A stretch of DNA of 64,000 nucleotides, taken from Ktedonobacter racemifer DSM 44963 (GTDB lineage: Bacteria > Chloroflexota > Ktedonobacteria > Ktedonobacterales > Ktedonobacteraceae). Shown piece after piece: positions 15,899 to 23,671 of this stretch. Location: assembly GCF_000178855.1 (NCBI RefSeq), contig NZ_ADVG01000001.1, positions 2,046,001 to 2,110,000 of the forward strand, given 5' to 3'. How positions within the stretch are numbered: the stretch's first letter is position 1; each line of letters opens with the position of its first letter. A model generated the notes under the pieces. It ran no database searches. It was not told the origin of the DNA and was given only the letters and a program-made list of their open reading frames with translations. A program made the translations under genes and the position numbers.

Positions 15899-17356
15899 CT
15901 AGGCCCCGGTCGCGGAACGTAGTTCCCGGGCCTGGATGCGGGCCTCCTCAGCCTCGTCGCCGCGTCCAAGTGCGTCGTAGACCTGGGCCAGCGTCTCATA
16001 GGCTACTGTGAGCGAGGGATCCATGGCGATGGCTTGCTGCACATACTCCAGGGCCTCGTCGTAGCGCTTCTCCGTCAGCAGGGTGTCTGCCAGGTCGTTA
16101 TAGTAATCGGCATTCAAAGGATCGGCATCAATGGCGTTGAGATAATTTTCAATCGCATCATTGGGGCGATTCAAACCATCATAGGCCACAGCGAGCTGAT
16201 AGTACCCTTCCGGGTCGTCCTCAAAGCGCTCCAGCAACTGATGAGACACACGCATCGCCTCATCATGGCGCCCCAGCGAGTTGTAGGCCTCCGCCAGGCC
16301 CGCGAAGGCGGCTGCGAGATCGTCATCCTGCAACAGACCCTTGCCTGTATCCACCATGTTCTGGTAGATGGGGAGCGCGTCGGCATAGCGATCCGCCTCC
16401 AGGTAAGCCTCCGCCAGGCTGAAGCGTGCCGTTGTGCGCTGCGCATCTAGTTCAACTGCGCGCTCATACGCGACGATAGCCTCATTTGTGCGGTCTTGTA
16501 AGGAGCGCCAGAAACCCAGTTTCTCCCATGCGTCGGGATCCTCTGGGTACTGGTTCGCGATACGCTGATAGATCTCTGCCGCCTGCTCGGCATCACCCAT
16601 CTGCTCGTACACTGCCGCGAGCATATCGTAGCCAGCACGCCCCTGGGGGTCAAGCGCGATCATCTGATTGGCCAGCGAAAGTGCCTCGTCATAGCGATGC
16701 ATATCAAGCTGAATGCTTGCCAGTTCCGCATAGCGCGTGGGATCGGCGGGATCCTCATCGATGCGGCGCTCCTGCTCCATCATACGCCGGTACTGGTCGT
16801 TCACGCGCTCGCGCACGTCACGCAGATTGTCAGCCGCCAGCGTATTATCTGGATTGAGCATCAGGGCCTGCCGATAGGCCTGAATAGCATCACGATAGAG
16901 GTTTTGCAACCTGTAGGTATCACCTACGCTCAAATAGAGTTCGTCGCTCTGGGGATCCAGTTCCAGGCCCTGCTGGAACGTCTCCAACGACTCCTCATAC
17001 ATGCCAATCTCGCCATAAAGGTTGCCCAGATTGATATAGGAATCGATCAGGTTTGGATCGAGATCAATAGCCCGACGATATCCGGCAATTGCCAACTCTG
17101 TATCGCCGAGGTACTGCTGCGCCAGGGCGAGATTGTAACGCGCACGCGCATCCTCAGGATCAGCCGCCACGGCACGCTCAAAGCATTCCGCAGCGGTCTC
17201 ATAGTCTTCGTTGGCCGCGGCGTTATTGCCGCGGTCAGTCCAGGCCTGCCCATCCGCCGGATCAGGCTCGCGCATCTCCTCGCGGCTGACAAAGTGCAGC
17301 GGAAAGGTATTATTGCCCGACCCGGAGTTTTGTGTATCTTGCTCGTTATCCATCAT
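15899..17356 (-). CDS. Tetratricopeptide-repeat protein
   Basis: A 485-residue acidic protein made almost wholly of about eleven TPR units from residue 35 onward. Examples of the repeat are ARARYNLALAQQYLGDTELAIAGYRRAIDLDP, NLGNLYGEIGMYEESLETFQQGLELDP and NDLADTLLTEKRYDEALEYVQQAIAMDP. No signal peptide, membrane segment or enzyme domain is seen, so it is probably a cytosolic scaffold. Two adjacent ATG codons could start it. It stands between a GntR gene upstream (182-bp gap) and a convergent neighbour. The partners are unknown. Confidence 0.88.
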   Translation of the reverse strand: MMDNEQDTQNSGSGNNTFPLHFVSREEMREPDPADGQAWTDRGNNAAANEDYETAAECFERAVAADPEDARARYNLALAQQYLGDTELAIAGYRRAIDLDPNLIDSYINLGNLYGEIGMYEESLETFQQGLELDPQSDELYLSVGDTYRLQNLYRDAIQAYRQALMLNPDNTLAADNLRDVRERVNDQYRRMMEQERRIDEDPADPTRYAELASIQLDMHRYDEALSLANQMIALDPQGRAGYDMLAAVYEQMGDAEQAAEIYQRIANQYPEDPDAWEKLGFWRSLQDRTNEAIVAYERAVELDAQRTTARFSLAEAYLEADRYADALPIYQNMVDTGKGLLQDDDLAAAFAGLAEAYNSLGRHDEAMRVSHQLLERFEDDPEGYYQLAVAYDGLNRPNDAIENYLNAIDADPLNADYYNDLADTLLTEKRYDEALEYVQQAIAMDPSLTVAYETLAQVYDALGRGDEAEEARIQARELRSATGA

Positions 17357-17538
17357 TCTCTCTTTTACTTCTCATTATTGCACTGCAGACAAAAAAGTCC
17401 ACATACATCATGCCACAACAACGCTACCAGATCACACATGCTCTACTTCTGTTATAAGTAGGCGCACCCACCTCAACATACTGTAACAGCCGTGCCAATC
17501 GGGATACAAGGTATGGTCCATGCCCAGCAATAATGGGT

Positions 17539-18282
17539 TTACTTGGTAACGCGCAAAGTCAAACGATATTCGAAACGGTCGCTGGGATAAAACGCCTCGG
17601 TAAAAGCAATGGGCGCTCCCGTCTCATCAAAGGTCGTGCAGGCTGAGCGCATACCACACTCACTCTCTTTAATACGCAGCAATTCAGCCTCACGCTTCGA
17701 AGGCAGATCACCTTTAAAGGCGTGTTCAACCATGTAGGGGACAAGTCCTTCGGTTGACATCAAGTGATAGAGAGAACCATCTCCCGCCTCTTTCGCACGC
17801 TGGTAGAGGTTGGATGAACGAGGATAGGGCAGATAGTTCACTTCATACGCTACTGGCTCATCATTGGCCGTGCGCAGGCGCTCCAGGCGCACCACCTGCT
17901 CCTCATCACTCAGGCGCAGTTGCTCGCGCACCTGTTGTGAGCCACGTACCAGTTCGCTGACGAAAAGCAAGCCTCCAGGCTTCAGACCACGGCGGCGCAG
18001 TTCCTCAGAGAAGCTAGTCAACTCACTGGCGACGCGCTGCTGTACGCGTGGCTCACAGACAAATGTGCCCCGCCCATGCTGTCGATACAACAACCCTTCA
18101 TGTACCAGTTCGGTCAATGCCTGGCGTACGGTCGCACGGCTTACATGATATTGCGCCACCAGCTCTGGCTCCGATGGTATCGCCGTATGCGGCGCGAGAT
18201 GGCCTGCCTGAATCTGCTGCTTAAGCACTTCCTTTAGCTGATAATACAGTGGCAGTGGATTTGATCGTTCCAAAATTGGCAT
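17539..18282 (-). CDS. GntR-family regulator, HutC subfamily
   Basis: A 247-residue transcription regulator. The N-terminal winged helix-turn-helix (about 1-75: PLYYQLKEVLKQQIQAG, IPSEPELVAQYHVSRATVRQALTELVHEGLLYRQHGRGTFV) is classic GntR. The rest (about 95-245) is a UTRA ligand domain, with VVRLERLRTANDEPVAYEVNYLP and the terminal SDRFEYRLTL. Such proteins usually repress sugar, amino-sugar or amino-acid uptake genes and release DNA on binding a small molecule. No obvious target operon is adjacent, so its ligand is unknown. AAGGGG ribosome site; start secure. Confidence 0.92.
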   Translation of the reverse strand: MPILERSNPLPLYYQLKEVLKQQIQAGHLAPHTAIPSEPELVAQYHVSRATVRQALTELVHEGLLYRQHGRGTFVCEPRVQQRVASELTSFSEELRRRGLKPGGLLFVSELVRGSQQVREQLRLSDEEQVVRLERLRTANDEPVAYEVNYLPYPRSSNLYQRAKEAGDGSLYHLMSTEGLVPYMVEHAFKGDLPSKREAELLRIKESECGMRSACTTFDETGAPIAFTEAFYPSDRFEYRLTLRVTK

Positions 18283-18390
18283 ATACGGTTCCCCTTATGT
18301 CCATACAACAGTTAAAAATGAGATATGTATTGTATGTGTATGGGAAGAATAATATCACAAAAAAAGGAAAGCGTCGAGTGGTAATACGGG

Positions 18391-18425
18391 CAAAAATGCA
18401 ATCTGGCCCCCGAAGGGGCCAGATT
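18391..18425 (-). terminator. Intrinsic terminator of trxA
   Basis: On the minus strand an 11-bp stem (18400-18410 with 18415-18425) with TTCG tetraloop is followed by five T residues (18392-18396). It is 13 bp past the trxA stop. This is a textbook rho-independent terminator. Confidence 0.85.
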
Positions 18426-18437
18426 TATGGTATAGGT

Positions 18438-18794
18438 TTATGCGGTAGCAGCACCACTTTCCGCCAGGATGCGGTCGATGTCGGCCTTCAATTTCGCGGG
18501 CTGCGCAGCACCGACCATGCGGCCAATGATCTCACCACCTTTGAAGACCAGCAGGGTGGGGATCGCCTGCACACCAAACTGGCGCGGCACGTTGCCGTTC
18601 TCATCCACATCCATCTTCGCGAATACCAGTTTCCCCTGGTACTCATCGCTCAGGCGCTCGTAATGGGGTGCGATCATGCGACAGGGGCCACACCAGGCTG
18701 CCCAGAAGTCCACGATAACAGGTGTTGAAGACTTCAACACCTTCTCCTCAAAATCCTGGTCGCCAACATAAATGAGATTGCTATGTGTGCTCAT
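18438..18794 (-). CDS. trxA: Thioredoxin
   Basis: A 118-residue cytosolic dithiol oxidoreductase, standard thioredoxin length. The active site is VDFWAAWCGPCRM with Cys35 and Cys38, followed by KMDVDENGNVPRQFGVQAIPTLLVFKGGE with the cis-Pro. The ATG at 18794 is chosen; the frame extends seven codons to a TTG. An inverted repeat at 18958-18983 lies about 165 bp upstream and may be an operator. It ends at the intrinsic terminator at 18391-18425, so it appears to be transcribed alone. Confidence 0.95.
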   Translation of the reverse strand: MSTHSNLIYVGDQDFEEKVLKSSTPVIVDFWAAWCGPCRMIAPHYERLSDEYQGKLVFAKMDVDENGNVPRQFGVQAIPTLLVFKGGEIIGRMVGAAQPAKLKADIDRILAESGAATA

Positions 18795-19332
18795 ACTCTC
18801 TTTTTGCGACGTCAACCCTCATTTCCAACGCTCTTTCCAATTAGAAGGGGAAAACGCCACGCTCCTTTCTCTCTTCACTTTATTTTTTGCGGGCCAGGCG
18901 CAAGAAAAACGCTGGCTACCATCAGTTTTTACCGGATACAATCGCGCATCTACTGCGACAACATCACAAAATTGTGATATTGTAAGGCTACCCCTGGCTT
19001 CTCCGCCTTGCCTCAGTTTTTTATGGCCGAAGCGGCATTTCTACCAGTAACTCTTGACTGCTACTCAGGAAAACAAAACCTTTCCTCATTCTATTCCAGG
19101 TTTTTCCCATGAGCTTGCGCGTCTCGCGACAACCTACCACCAGTATACGTGTTCAGCAGGAAAAAGTGAAACCCTATCGCCTCTAGGTCAGGGCCTTCCA
19201 GTCCTCTTCTCGCTCTTGCCTCGTCTCGCTACGCTCGCCTCGGAGCGTCCCGCCAAAAATAGGCACAGGGCGTAAGGGGCAGAAAAAAACAGGGGCGACG
19301 CAACATGCGTCGCCCCTGTTTTTTTCTGCCCC
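18795..19332. other. Intergenic region upstream of trxA
   Basis: This 538-bp stretch holds no convincing gene. It contains the operator-like inverted repeat at 18958-18983, a GC-rich word with alternating CTCG (about 19211-19246) and most of the palindrome at 19272-19336. Promoter elements for trxA must lie here, but I cannot fix them. Confidence 0.5.
18958..18983. promoter_or_regulatory. Operator-like inverted repeat upstream of trxA
   Basis: Two 12-nt arms, ACAACATCACAA and TTGTGATATTGT, are separated by AA and match at 11 of 12 positions. The length and AT-rich core fit a dimeric regulator site. It resembles no consensus that I can name with confidence. It would control trxA, which starts 164 bp away. 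Confidence 0.4.
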
Positions 19333-19336
19333 TTAC
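19272..19336. terminator. Long perfect palindrome covering the BI-1 gene stop
   Basis: Perfect 31-bp arms (19272-19302 and 19306-19336) with loop ACA. The right arm includes the stop codon of the minus-strand Bax-inhibitor-1 gene (19333-19335). Both arms contain an A7/T7 tract, so the minus-strand transcript ends in a stem followed by U-rich sequence. Confidence 0.75.
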
Positions 19337-20088
19337 CGGTTATTCCCACGCTGGAAGATTGAGAGGATCTCCAGAATGTACAGGAAGAGATTTAGAACCG
19401 TCAAGAAGATGGAGATTGTCAGGCCAATCGCGTTTGGCGTGGTATCGGCCATATACTTGGCGCGCTGAATATAGAACAGCACAAAGCCCGAGAAGATGGC
19501 CACGCCCACAAAGGCGATCACGGTATAGAAAAGTGGCGAATGGAAGAAGAAGCCGATCAGGCTGGCGACAATCAGCAGGATTAAGCCCCAGAAGAGATAG
19601 TCTCCCAGGCGCGAGAAATCGCGCTTCGTCGTCCAGGCATAGATGCCCAGTCCAAGCGAGGCTACTGCTGTGATGGCAAAAGCCTCAAAGAGAATACCCG
19701 ATGCGTGATACAGGTAATAGCCCAGCAAGGGCGCCAGCGACAGGCCCTCCAGGAAGGTGAAGCTGTAGAGCAGGAAGAGATTGATACCGGGTCGCTGAAT
19801 AAGAAACTGGAGCGCGATAAGCACCACCAGGCCCAGCAGGGCAAACAGAATTGACGTTCCACTTGACAGACTAATGGAAATGCCGAAAAAGGCGCCAATC
19901 GAGGCCACCAGGAACGAGAGACCCAGCATATTGAGCACTTTGGCCATCAGGCTGCTGGACTGGGCCGATGTATTGCTATACCCATAGGGCAGCGTTTGAT
20001 ACTGATAAGGCGAATCAAAGCGGCTCCTACGGCGGTTGCCACCCCCGAAGGGATTGCCGTACGGATTATTGTTTCTTGGATTGTACAT
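19333..20088 (-). CDS. Bax inhibitor-1 family membrane protein
   Basis: A 251-residue integral membrane protein of the BI-1/YccA/YbhL family. A polar, Asn/Gly/Arg-rich N-terminus of about 45 residues precedes seven hydrophobic segments (about 50-245). The family loop YSFTFLEGLSLAPLLGYY, the central VASLGLGIYAWTTKRDFSRLGDYLFWGLI and the terminal AIGLTISIFLTVLNLFLYILEIL are recognisable. Relatives act as pH-sensitive calcium leaks or FtsH modulators; the role here is not known. The stop codon lies in the palindrome at 19272-19336. No operon partner is obvious. Confidence 0.9.
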   Translation of the reverse strand: MYNPRNNNPYGNPFGGGNRRRSRFDSPYQYQTLPYGYSNTSAQSSSLMAKVLNMLGLSFLVASIGAFFGISISLSSGTSILFALLGLVVLIALQFLIQRPGINLFLLYSFTFLEGLSLAPLLGYYLYHASGILFEAFAITAVASLGLGIYAWTTKRDFSRLGDYLFWGLILLIVASLIGFFFHSPLFYTVIAFVGVAIFSGFVLFYIQRAKYMADTTPNAIGLTISIFLTVLNLFLYILEILSIFQRGNNR

Positions 20089-20332
20089 AAGTCTACCTCG
20101 CAGACAAATCTAGCAAAAGCACACGCTCTCTTCTATTAGAGCATACGGCACGTACTCTTTGCCAGCATACAGGGGCAGGGCACACATCTCTATTGCGCGC
20201 CTTTACACGTCTACTCACTAGCATATACGTACATAGACGGCTCGAAGTTGCTTCTCTTTCCCTCCAAACCGGCCCACAGACCAGGCTAACAGAGCGCGTA
20301 CAGCAAGAGAACCCACATAGGCATCCAGAAAA

Positions 20333-20557
20333 CTAGCGCAATGCCTGCGGAGGCAGGAAGGCGTTGCCGCTCGTGCCCTGTGCCTCTAGCTCACGTACGG
20401 GCTGTCCATCTGGCGCAGCGTCGGGTATATTTGTGATACTGCAAGCTGGATGCTTGGTATCGGCATGCCAATATAAAACGCTCCCATTTGGCTTATACAT
20501 CGGGCTTTTACAACGGGGACAGAGAAACGTTACCGGGACATCCTGGTCCATGGTCAT
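20333..20557 (-). CDS. Small zinc-ribbon-like protein, unknown function
   Basis: A 74-residue protein with a Cys-x2-Cys pair (FLCPRCKSPMYKPNGSVLYWHADTKHPACSI), plus a His and later Cys that may complete a zinc site. The ATG at 20557 follows a GGGAG site with good spacing; an in-frame ATG five codons earlier is also possible. The last codons contain the small stem TGCCT/AGGCA (20342-20355). I do not recognise the family. The gene is flanked by 240-bp non-coding stretches on both sides. Confidence 0.55.
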   Translation of the reverse strand: MTMDQDVPVTFLCPRCKSPMYKPNGSVLYWHADTKHPACSITNIPDAAPDGQPVRELEAQGTSGNAFLPPQALR

Positions 20558-20682
20558 ATGGCACTCCCTCATATCGTCCTAAGCAAGCAAAAAGAGCAGT
20601 ACGATACCAGTATGATATTGCGCGACACGGCTACGGTAGACGACAATACATATGACAGTTATCCATGATGCATAAGAATGCT

Positions 20683-20707
20683 ATAGGGGCACATCTTGTG
20701 CCCCTAT
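20683..20707 (-). terminator. Hairpin downstream of the zinc-ribbon gene
   Basis: Perfect 11-bp stem (20683-20693 with 20697-20707) and loop TCT. It is 105 bp past the stop of the minus-strand gene ending at 20812 and 126 bp before the next minus-strand start. Probable terminator. Confidence 0.6.
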
Positions 20708-20811
20708 CCCTCAACTGGATACGCGATCTTGTCGGGGAACATGCCCAGGAAGACGTAGAAAGGCACCCATACATTCGCCACCATTCACTTCAACCACTAG
20801 AAAACGAGCCG

Positions 20812-21510
20812 CTACATTACACTCCACACACCACATATTTCGCAGAACGCGACACCGACCTCGCCAAAGTTCTTACTGCGCGTATTCCAGTTATCATAGA
20901 CAATCGCCAGAGAGCCACAGCTCCAGCAGCGCGCGCGCCCACCAGCTTTGCTCTCTTGCGTCAGTTTCTGTAATAGCGTCTTACGCGCCTCGTCTGAGCC
21001 AGTATAGCTAGGGTTATATGCCAGGTGTAGCAGGTTCCCCAGCGGCAAATTGATCTCGTGAGTTGGCGTCGGCAATGCGGGTGGGGTCACCACTGGTGCA
21101 GGCGGCGGAGTCTGAGGAATCACCGGCTGGGTCGTGCCATTGAGCGCATTGGCGGACGATAAAGGAGGGCGACGGAAAGTAGGGCGGCGCGTAACCGGAG
21201 GAGGCGTAGACTCCATTGCAGGCAGATACTCTGGCCGATCCCCTCTAAACTCGGAGCGATGCTCACCGCTGAAAGGCGGCACAACGCCCGTAGACTGGTT
21301 GGGCGCTGCCTGCTGGTAAGGAGGGTAATTGACCTCACCACTTGCCCCACCCGTTCCATTCTCGGCGGGAGCTGACTTCTTCTCACTTGTTTGCTCGGTG
21401 GCGGGCGTCTCCACAGCCTCAGCAGCATTCTCTGCTTGCTCAGCGGGATTCTGGTTAGTATTCTCGGGCTGTTCAGGTGGATTAGCACGTCTACGTCGAG
21501 TTATTGGCAT
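20812..21510 (-). CDS. Proline-rich protein with C-terminal zinc ribbon, unknown function
   Basis: A 232-residue protein. The first about 160 residues are disordered and rich in Pro, Glu, Asn and Ala, starting with a basic patch (PITRRRRANPPEQ). The last 75 residues are folded: LGNLLHLAYNPSYTGSDEARKTLLQKL followed by CWSCGSLAIVYDNWNTRSKNFGEVGVAFCEICGVWSVM, a four-Cys zinc ribbon. The ATG at 21510 is favoured over an upstream in-frame ATG at 21546 because the extra residues are hydrophobic and unlike the rest. The family is not recognised; nucleic-acid or protein binding is possible. Confidence 0.65.
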   Translation of the reverse strand: MPITRRRRANPPEQPENTNQNPAEQAENAAEAVETPATEQTSEKKSAPAENGTGGASGEVNYPPYQQAAPNQSTGVVPPFSGEHRSEFRGDRPEYLPAMESTPPPVTRRPTFRRPPLSSANALNGTTQPVIPQTPPPAPVVTPPALPTPTHEINLPLGNLLHLAYNPSYTGSDEARKTLLQKLTQESKAGGRARCWSCGSLAIVYDNWNTRSKNFGEVGVAFCEICGVWSVM

Positions 21511-21707
21511 TGGGGTACGCTCCATACAGAAGATAAGTGTGTACACTGAAAGAATGTAGCACCTGTATTATATCACAGCACGTAGAGATGAAAAAGATAT
21601 CGGACAACAATGGGAGCAAGCTCGCTCCTCTGTCTATCGAAACGTTGCTTGCCCCATAGATACGCAAATCGAAGATATGGTGATGCCATCCCGCTTCAGC
21701 GCGGGTA

Positions 21708-21971
21708 TTAACCTCGATTGAAGAACTCAGCGTTGATCTTAATGTAGCTCTTCCACTCGTCAGGAACAGCCGACTCTTCAAAGATGGCTGTCACCGGGCA
21801 AGCGGGTTCACACGCGCCGCAATCGATGCACTCATCAGGATTGATGAAGAGCTGCTCCGCTTCTTCATATCCAGGCTCGTTAGAAGAGGGATGAATGCAG
21901 TCAACGGGACAAACATCGACGCAGGATGCATCCCTGACACCAATGCAGGGCTGAGTAATCACATAAGCCAT
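21708..21971 (-). CDS. fdxA: Seven-iron ferredoxin ([3Fe-4S][4Fe-4S])
   Basis: An 87-residue soluble electron carrier. The first cluster motif has Cys9, Cys17, Cys21 and Cys25 (PCIGVRDASCVDVCPVDCIHP), with the wide first spacing of FdxA proteins. The second has Cys48, Cys51, Cys54 and Cys58 (CIDCGACEPACP), a standard 4Fe-4S site. The C-terminal extension is as in the FdxA group. It stands alone; electron partners are not evident nearby. A short stem CCCGC/GCGGG (21690-21705) touches the stop codon region and may end its transcript. Confidence 0.93.
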   Translation of the reverse strand: MAYVITQPCIGVRDASCVDVCPVDCIHPSSNEPGYEEAEQLFINPDECIDCGACEPACPVTAIFEESAVPDEWKSYIKINAEFFNRG

Positions 21972-22121
21972 GTCCAGCTATCCTCCTCTTGGCCTACTAT
22001 GCAAGCCAAAGCCAACATAGGCGGCTAAGTTCTATTTTTAGTCTGTTTCAGTATAGAGGGTTGTGCAAGCGATGTCAAATGCAATCCCTTTCTCTGAGTG
22101 CCTTCACGCCTGCGGCGCTCG

Positions 22122-22183
22122 GGAGAATAGTGTGTAGCGTGAGGTGCGATCATAGTCGCACCTCACGCTACACACTATTCTCC
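22122..22183. terminator. Long palindrome between divergent genes, abutting a promoter
   Basis: Perfect 28-bp arms (22122-22149 and 22156-22183), loop of 6 nt. Both flanking genes point away from it, so it terminates neither. Its last base touches the -35 hexamer of the acetyltransferase promoter. A GC-rich word, CGCCTGCGGCGCTCGG, directly precedes it at 22107-22122. Confidence 0.6.
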
Positions 22184-22213
22184 TTGACAGAGGCTCTCCT
22201 CCATGCTTATAGT
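22184..22213 (+). promoter_or_regulatory. Sigma-70-type promoter of the acetyltransferase gene
   Basis: TTGACA at 22184-22189, 18 bp, then TATAGT at 22208-22213, with TG at 22204-22205 just upstream. A start near 22220 gives a short leader before the ATG at 22238. The -35 hexamer is a perfect match. Confidence 0.7.
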
Positions 22214-22237
22214 TACTTTAAAAAGGGATATTTTACC

Positions 22238-23599
22238 ATGCATTCGCAAACGGCCGCGTCAAGCTCGTACCGCAAGGAGCTCGGGGATGGGCTGGTGCTA
22301 CGCTGGTCGACGCCAGCCGATACAGAGCGCCTCACGCAACTGGCAGCGCATGTCTTCCGCGACAAAGCCGAGGAGCCTCCAAACGAAGATATGGGCGCGT
22401 ACGCACGCGCTCTCATGCAGGGCGATCACCCTCTTATGAGTTCCTATGACTTTGGACTCGTTGAAGATACCCACAAAGAGGGGAATCCTGTCGTCGCCTG
22501 CGCGTGTCTCTGGCGGCATGAGTGGGAATACGAAGGCCTGCGCTTCCCGGTGGGACGTCCTGAGATTGTGGCGTCCGACCCCCAGTATCGCAATCGTGGC
22601 TTGATTCGCGAACTCTTCGCGCTCCTGCACGCACGCAGCGAGTCCGAGGGGCATCCCGTACAGGCCATTACCGGTATCCCCTATTTCTACCGCCAATTCG
22701 GCTATGAGTATGCGCTCGACCTGGGTGGAAGTTGTACCATCAACCTGGCGCTCCTGCCACAACTCAAAGCAGGCGGGCAAGAGACTTGCCAGCTTCGGAG
22801 CGCTACACGTGCAGACATTGACTTCATCCAGCACTGCTATACTCGTCGCCAGGCCGATAGCATCGTCTGGAACAGTCTTCCCGATGCCTTCTGGCAATAC
22901 CACATTGACGCCTGGCACCAGGTTCCACTCAATGTGCATAATGATTTGCAGCTTATTCTTGATCCAGCCGGGGAGCGCCTCGGCTACGTCTTCGCCATGG
23001 CACGTCGTGGGGGACCCAGGTTCACCGTGTGGGCCATGGATATCGCGCCAGGTGTTAACGCACAGCAAGTCATGCCCTCGCTCTTGCACGCACTCAAAGC
23101 CCTGGGCGAACAGGCCATTGTGACACAGACAAACGTTGGACCACTACAAAAGCTCTCGCTCAGCCTGGGAGGCTCGCATCCACTTTATACCGTAATCAGC
23201 AAACAACTGGTACCCGTTATAAACAAACCATACGCCTGGTATGTACGGGTACATGATCTTCCAGCCTTTCTCTACCGCCTGGCTCCAGTTCTAGAGCGTC
23301 GCCTTGCCGCCTCGGCTCTCGCGGGATATAGCGGTGACCTCAAACTGAATTTCTACCGCGATGGCGTACAGCTCACCTTCAAGGCGGGAAAACTTGAGCA
23401 GGTCACGCCCTGGCGTGTTCCCACCTATGAAGCGAACGCAAGCGCTAGCTTTGCCCCCCTGGTCTTCCTGCAACTACTCTTTGGGTATCGCAAGTTAGAA
23501 GATCTGCGCTATGCCTTTCCAGATACCAATGTTGCCGATGAAGCCGAGGCGCTGCTTGGCGTACTCTTCCCCACGCGCCCCTCTTTCGTATTTGGCTAA
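22238..23599 (+). CDS. Eis-like GNAT N-acetyltransferase
   Basis: A 453-residue protein with the three-part Eis layout: N-terminal GNAT domain (about 1-150), second GNAT-like domain (about 160-300) and C-terminal SCP2-like domain (about 320-450). The acetyl-CoA loop is VASDPQYRNRGLIRELFALLHAR, followed by PVQAITGIPYFYRQFGYEYAL. The end reads DGVQLTFKAGKLEQVTPW and FLQLLFGYRKLEDL. Eis proteins acetylate amines such as aminoglycosides, but the substrate here is unknown. The ATG at 22238 after AAAGGG is preferred to the far longer frame, which crosses the palindrome. The stop codon begins the palindrome at 23597-23671. Confidence 0.88.
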   Translation: MHSQTAASSSYRKELGDGLVLRWSTPADTERLTQLAAHVFRDKAEEPPNEDMGAYARALMQGDHPLMSSYDFGLVEDTHKEGNPVVACACLWRHEWEYEGLRFPVGRPEIVASDPQYRNRGLIRELFALLHARSESEGHPVQAITGIPYFYRQFGYEYALDLGGSCTINLALLPQLKAGGQETCQLRSATRADIDFIQHCYTRRQADSIVWNSLPDAFWQYHIDAWHQVPLNVHNDLQLILDPAGERLGYVFAMARRGGPRFTVWAMDIAPGVNAQQVMPSLLHALKALGEQAIVTQTNVGPLQKLSLSLGGSHPLYTVISKQLVPVINKPYAWYVRVHDLPAFLYRLAPVLERRLAASALAGYSGDLKLNFYRDGVQLTFKAGKLEQVTPWRVPTYEANASASFAPLVFLQLLFGYRKLEDLRYAFPDTNVADEAEALLGVLFPTRPSFVFG

Positions 23600-23671
23600 G
23601 AATAATTGGGAATGGGATATGCCCTGGCAGCCGCAGGCTGCCAGGGCATATCCCATTCCCAATTATTCTTA
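23597..23671. terminator. Perfect 75-bp palindrome running from stop codon to stop codon
   Basis: Arms of 36 bp (23597-23632 and 23636-23671) with loop GCA and no mismatch. The left arm starts with the TAA of the acetyltransferase gene; the right arm ends with the TTA that is the stop of the converging kinase gene. It should end transcription on both strands. Confidence 0.8.

Noticed and set aside
20665..20973. Plus-strand frame of 102 residues opposite the zinc-ribbon gene
   Set aside because: It begins before a terminator hairpin and lies antisense to a folded zinc-ribbon domain with four conserved Cys; it is a shadow frame.
22238..23599. Aminoglycoside resistance by Eis
   Set aside because: The three-domain layout is Eis-like, but substrate choice in this family is broad and not readable from sequence.
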